Shown piece after piece: positions 4,783-5,661 of a stretch of 5,661 nt of DNA. The number at the start of each line of letters is the position of its first letter. Within the stretch, counting starts at the first letter, position 1. The notes under the pieces are model-generated. The model was not told the origin of the DNA and did no database searches. It saw only the letters and a program-made list of their open reading frames with translations. A program made the translations under genes and the position numbers. Location of the stretch: contig JBCBJX010000130.1 in NCBI GenBank assembly GCA_038522735.1, positions 1 through 5,661 on the forward strand. The letters are read 5' to 3'. This stretch comes from JBCBJX01 sp038522735. GTDB taxonomy: Bacteria > Pseudomonadota > Alphaproteobacteria > Caulobacterales > Parvularculaceae.

Positions 4783-5661
4783 GCGCGGGCAGATGTCGCG
4801 GCCCAGCGCGCCGCGTCGGCCCGTCCGCATGCGAACAGCCTGTCGAGGAGGCGGCGGGTCGGCGCGCCCGCCTGGCGGAAGGCTGGAAGATGCGGCGTCG
4901 CGTCGATGATCTCGGGCGTCCAGGTCTTCAGCCGTGCAAGATCTTGCGCAAAGGGCGCGGAGAAGTGGGCTGGGCGGACGGCGCTGGCGGCGGTCTCCTG
5001 CGTCGCCGGCTCCGCGCCGGGCCGCGGCGGCGTCAGGGCGACGACGAGCCGTCGGCGGCCGCGTTTCAGGGGCGGCAGGGGCGGGTTCGCCGCATAGCCG
5101 CCGTCCCAGTGCGGCTCGCCGTCGACGCGCACGTCTTCATGAAAGGCCGGCAGGCAGCACGAGGCGGCGACCACGTCAGCGGTGATGTTCGCGCCAGTAA
5201 AGATCCGCGGCTCCCAGTCCCGCACCCGGACGGCGCTGATAAAGACCGGGACCGGTCCGCGGGCGACGGCGTCGAAATCGACATGGCGCTCGATGATCCG
5301 CCGCATCGGCTCCATGGAGAGCCGCATGCGCTGTTCGGGCCCGAACATGGAGGCGAAGCGCGAGGCGGCGAACGCGGCTGCGGCGCCGGGCGCCTCGGAG
5401 CGGGCGGTTTTCAGGACGTCGTCCCAGACGGCGAGCAGCGCCCGGCGCGCGCCGTCGCGGCCGCCGGCGGCGTAGCCGCTCGCGAAGACCGCCGCGTTGA
5501 GCGCGCCGGCGGACGCGCCGGTGAGGACGGCGAAGTTCGCCTCGGTCTCCGCCAGGAGATAGTCGAGCACGCCCCAGGAATAGGAGCCGAACGCGCCGCC
5601 CCCCTGCAGCCCGACCGCGAGGCTCTCGCCCGGCGCCGCGGTGCTGCGGGCGGGTTTGTCG
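4773..5661 (-). CDS. Patatin-like phospholipase/acyl hydrolase (5' end outside window)
   Basis: The frame is open from the right edge to a TAG at 4773-4775, giving 295 visible residues. The oxyanion-hole motif G20-G-G-A-F-G25 (in 'GLQGGGAFGSYSWGVLD') is followed by the nucleophile elbow G48-A-S50-A-G52 and the catalytic Asp in D185-G-G187. All parts of the Ser-Asp dyad are intact. A GTG at 5568-5570 could look like a start, but it falls inside the first beta-alpha unit, after the glycine loop, so it is internal and the true start lies beyond base 5661. Patatins cleave acyl groups from phospholipids or related esters. No signal peptide or membrane segment is visible in this part. This subtype ('GGGAxGxxxWGVLD', 'HWDGGYAANPP') is common in Alphaproteobacteria, where I recall it next to 3-hydroxybutyrate dehydrogenase genes; a polyhydroxyalkanoate link is a guess. 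It is probably co-transcribed with the epoxide-hydrolase-like gene. Confidence 0.92.
   Translation of the reverse strand, partial: DKPARSTAAPGESLAVGLQGGGAFGSYSWGVLDYLLAETEANFAVLTGASAGALNAAVFASGYAAGGRDGARRALLAVWDDVLKTARSEAPGAAAAFAASRFASMFGPEQRMRLSMEPMRRIIERHVDFDAVARGPVPVFISAVRVRDWEPRIFTGANITADVVAASCCLPAFHEDVRVDGEPHWDGGYAANPPLPPLKRGRRRLVVALTPPRPGAEPATQETAASAVRPAHFSAPFAQDLARLKTWTPEIIDATPHLPAFRQAGAPTRRLLDRLFACGRADAARWAATSARAAE

Overview
The window is high-GC, gene-dense bacterial DNA with strongly GC-biased third codon positions. The proteins (an EstB-type serine hydrolase, an epoxide-hydrolase-like enzyme, a patatin of the 'LQGGGAFGSYSWGVLD' type, a small outer-membrane barrel) and an intergenic palindrome of the 'CCCGGCGAAAGCCGGGA' type suggest an alphaproteobacterium, perhaps near Caulobacterales, Hyphomonadales or Parvularculales. 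That placement is inference from sequence style; no marker gene is present. No tRNA, rRNA, CRISPR array, transposase or phage gene is visible, and I see no clearly new defence or mobile system.

Layout, left to right. (1) Bases 1-210 (+): the C-terminal end of an unidentified gene entering from the left, followed by a strong intrinsic terminator at 235-268. (2) 252-1586 (-): a DHA1-type MFS drug/solute exporter with a GTG start; its last codons lie inside that terminator. (3) 1718-2830 (+): a cytoplasmic class C beta-lactamase-fold esterase, divergent from the MFS gene across 131 bp. (4) 2841-2925: two inverted copies of a 29-nt palindromic repeat between convergent genes. (5) 2936-3589 (-): a secreted small outer-membrane beta-barrel. 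(6) 3590-3759: a partly AT-rich intergenic region with nested dyads. (7) 3760-4722 (-): an epoxide-hydrolase-like alpha/beta hydrolase. (8) 4773-5661 (-): a patatin-like lipid acyl hydrolase that runs off the right edge. Its oxyanion-hole glycines lie upstream of the only apparent in-window start, so that start is internal.

Functionally, the right half is a minus-strand run patatin -> (50 bp) alpha/beta hydrolase -> (170 bp) outer-membrane barrel. The first two are close enough to be co-transcribed; the barrel gene has its own spacer with operator-like dyads and probably its own promoter. Three unrelated hydrolase folds (beta-lactamase-like, alpha/beta hydrolase, patatin) lie within 4 kb beside an exporter and a barrel. 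This could reflect lipid, ester or xenobiotic handling, but such neighbours are also common by chance in these genomes. The most informative observations are the true extent of the patatin gene, the paired palindromic repeat and its partial match inside the esterase gene, and the triple half-site dyads upstream of the barrel gene.
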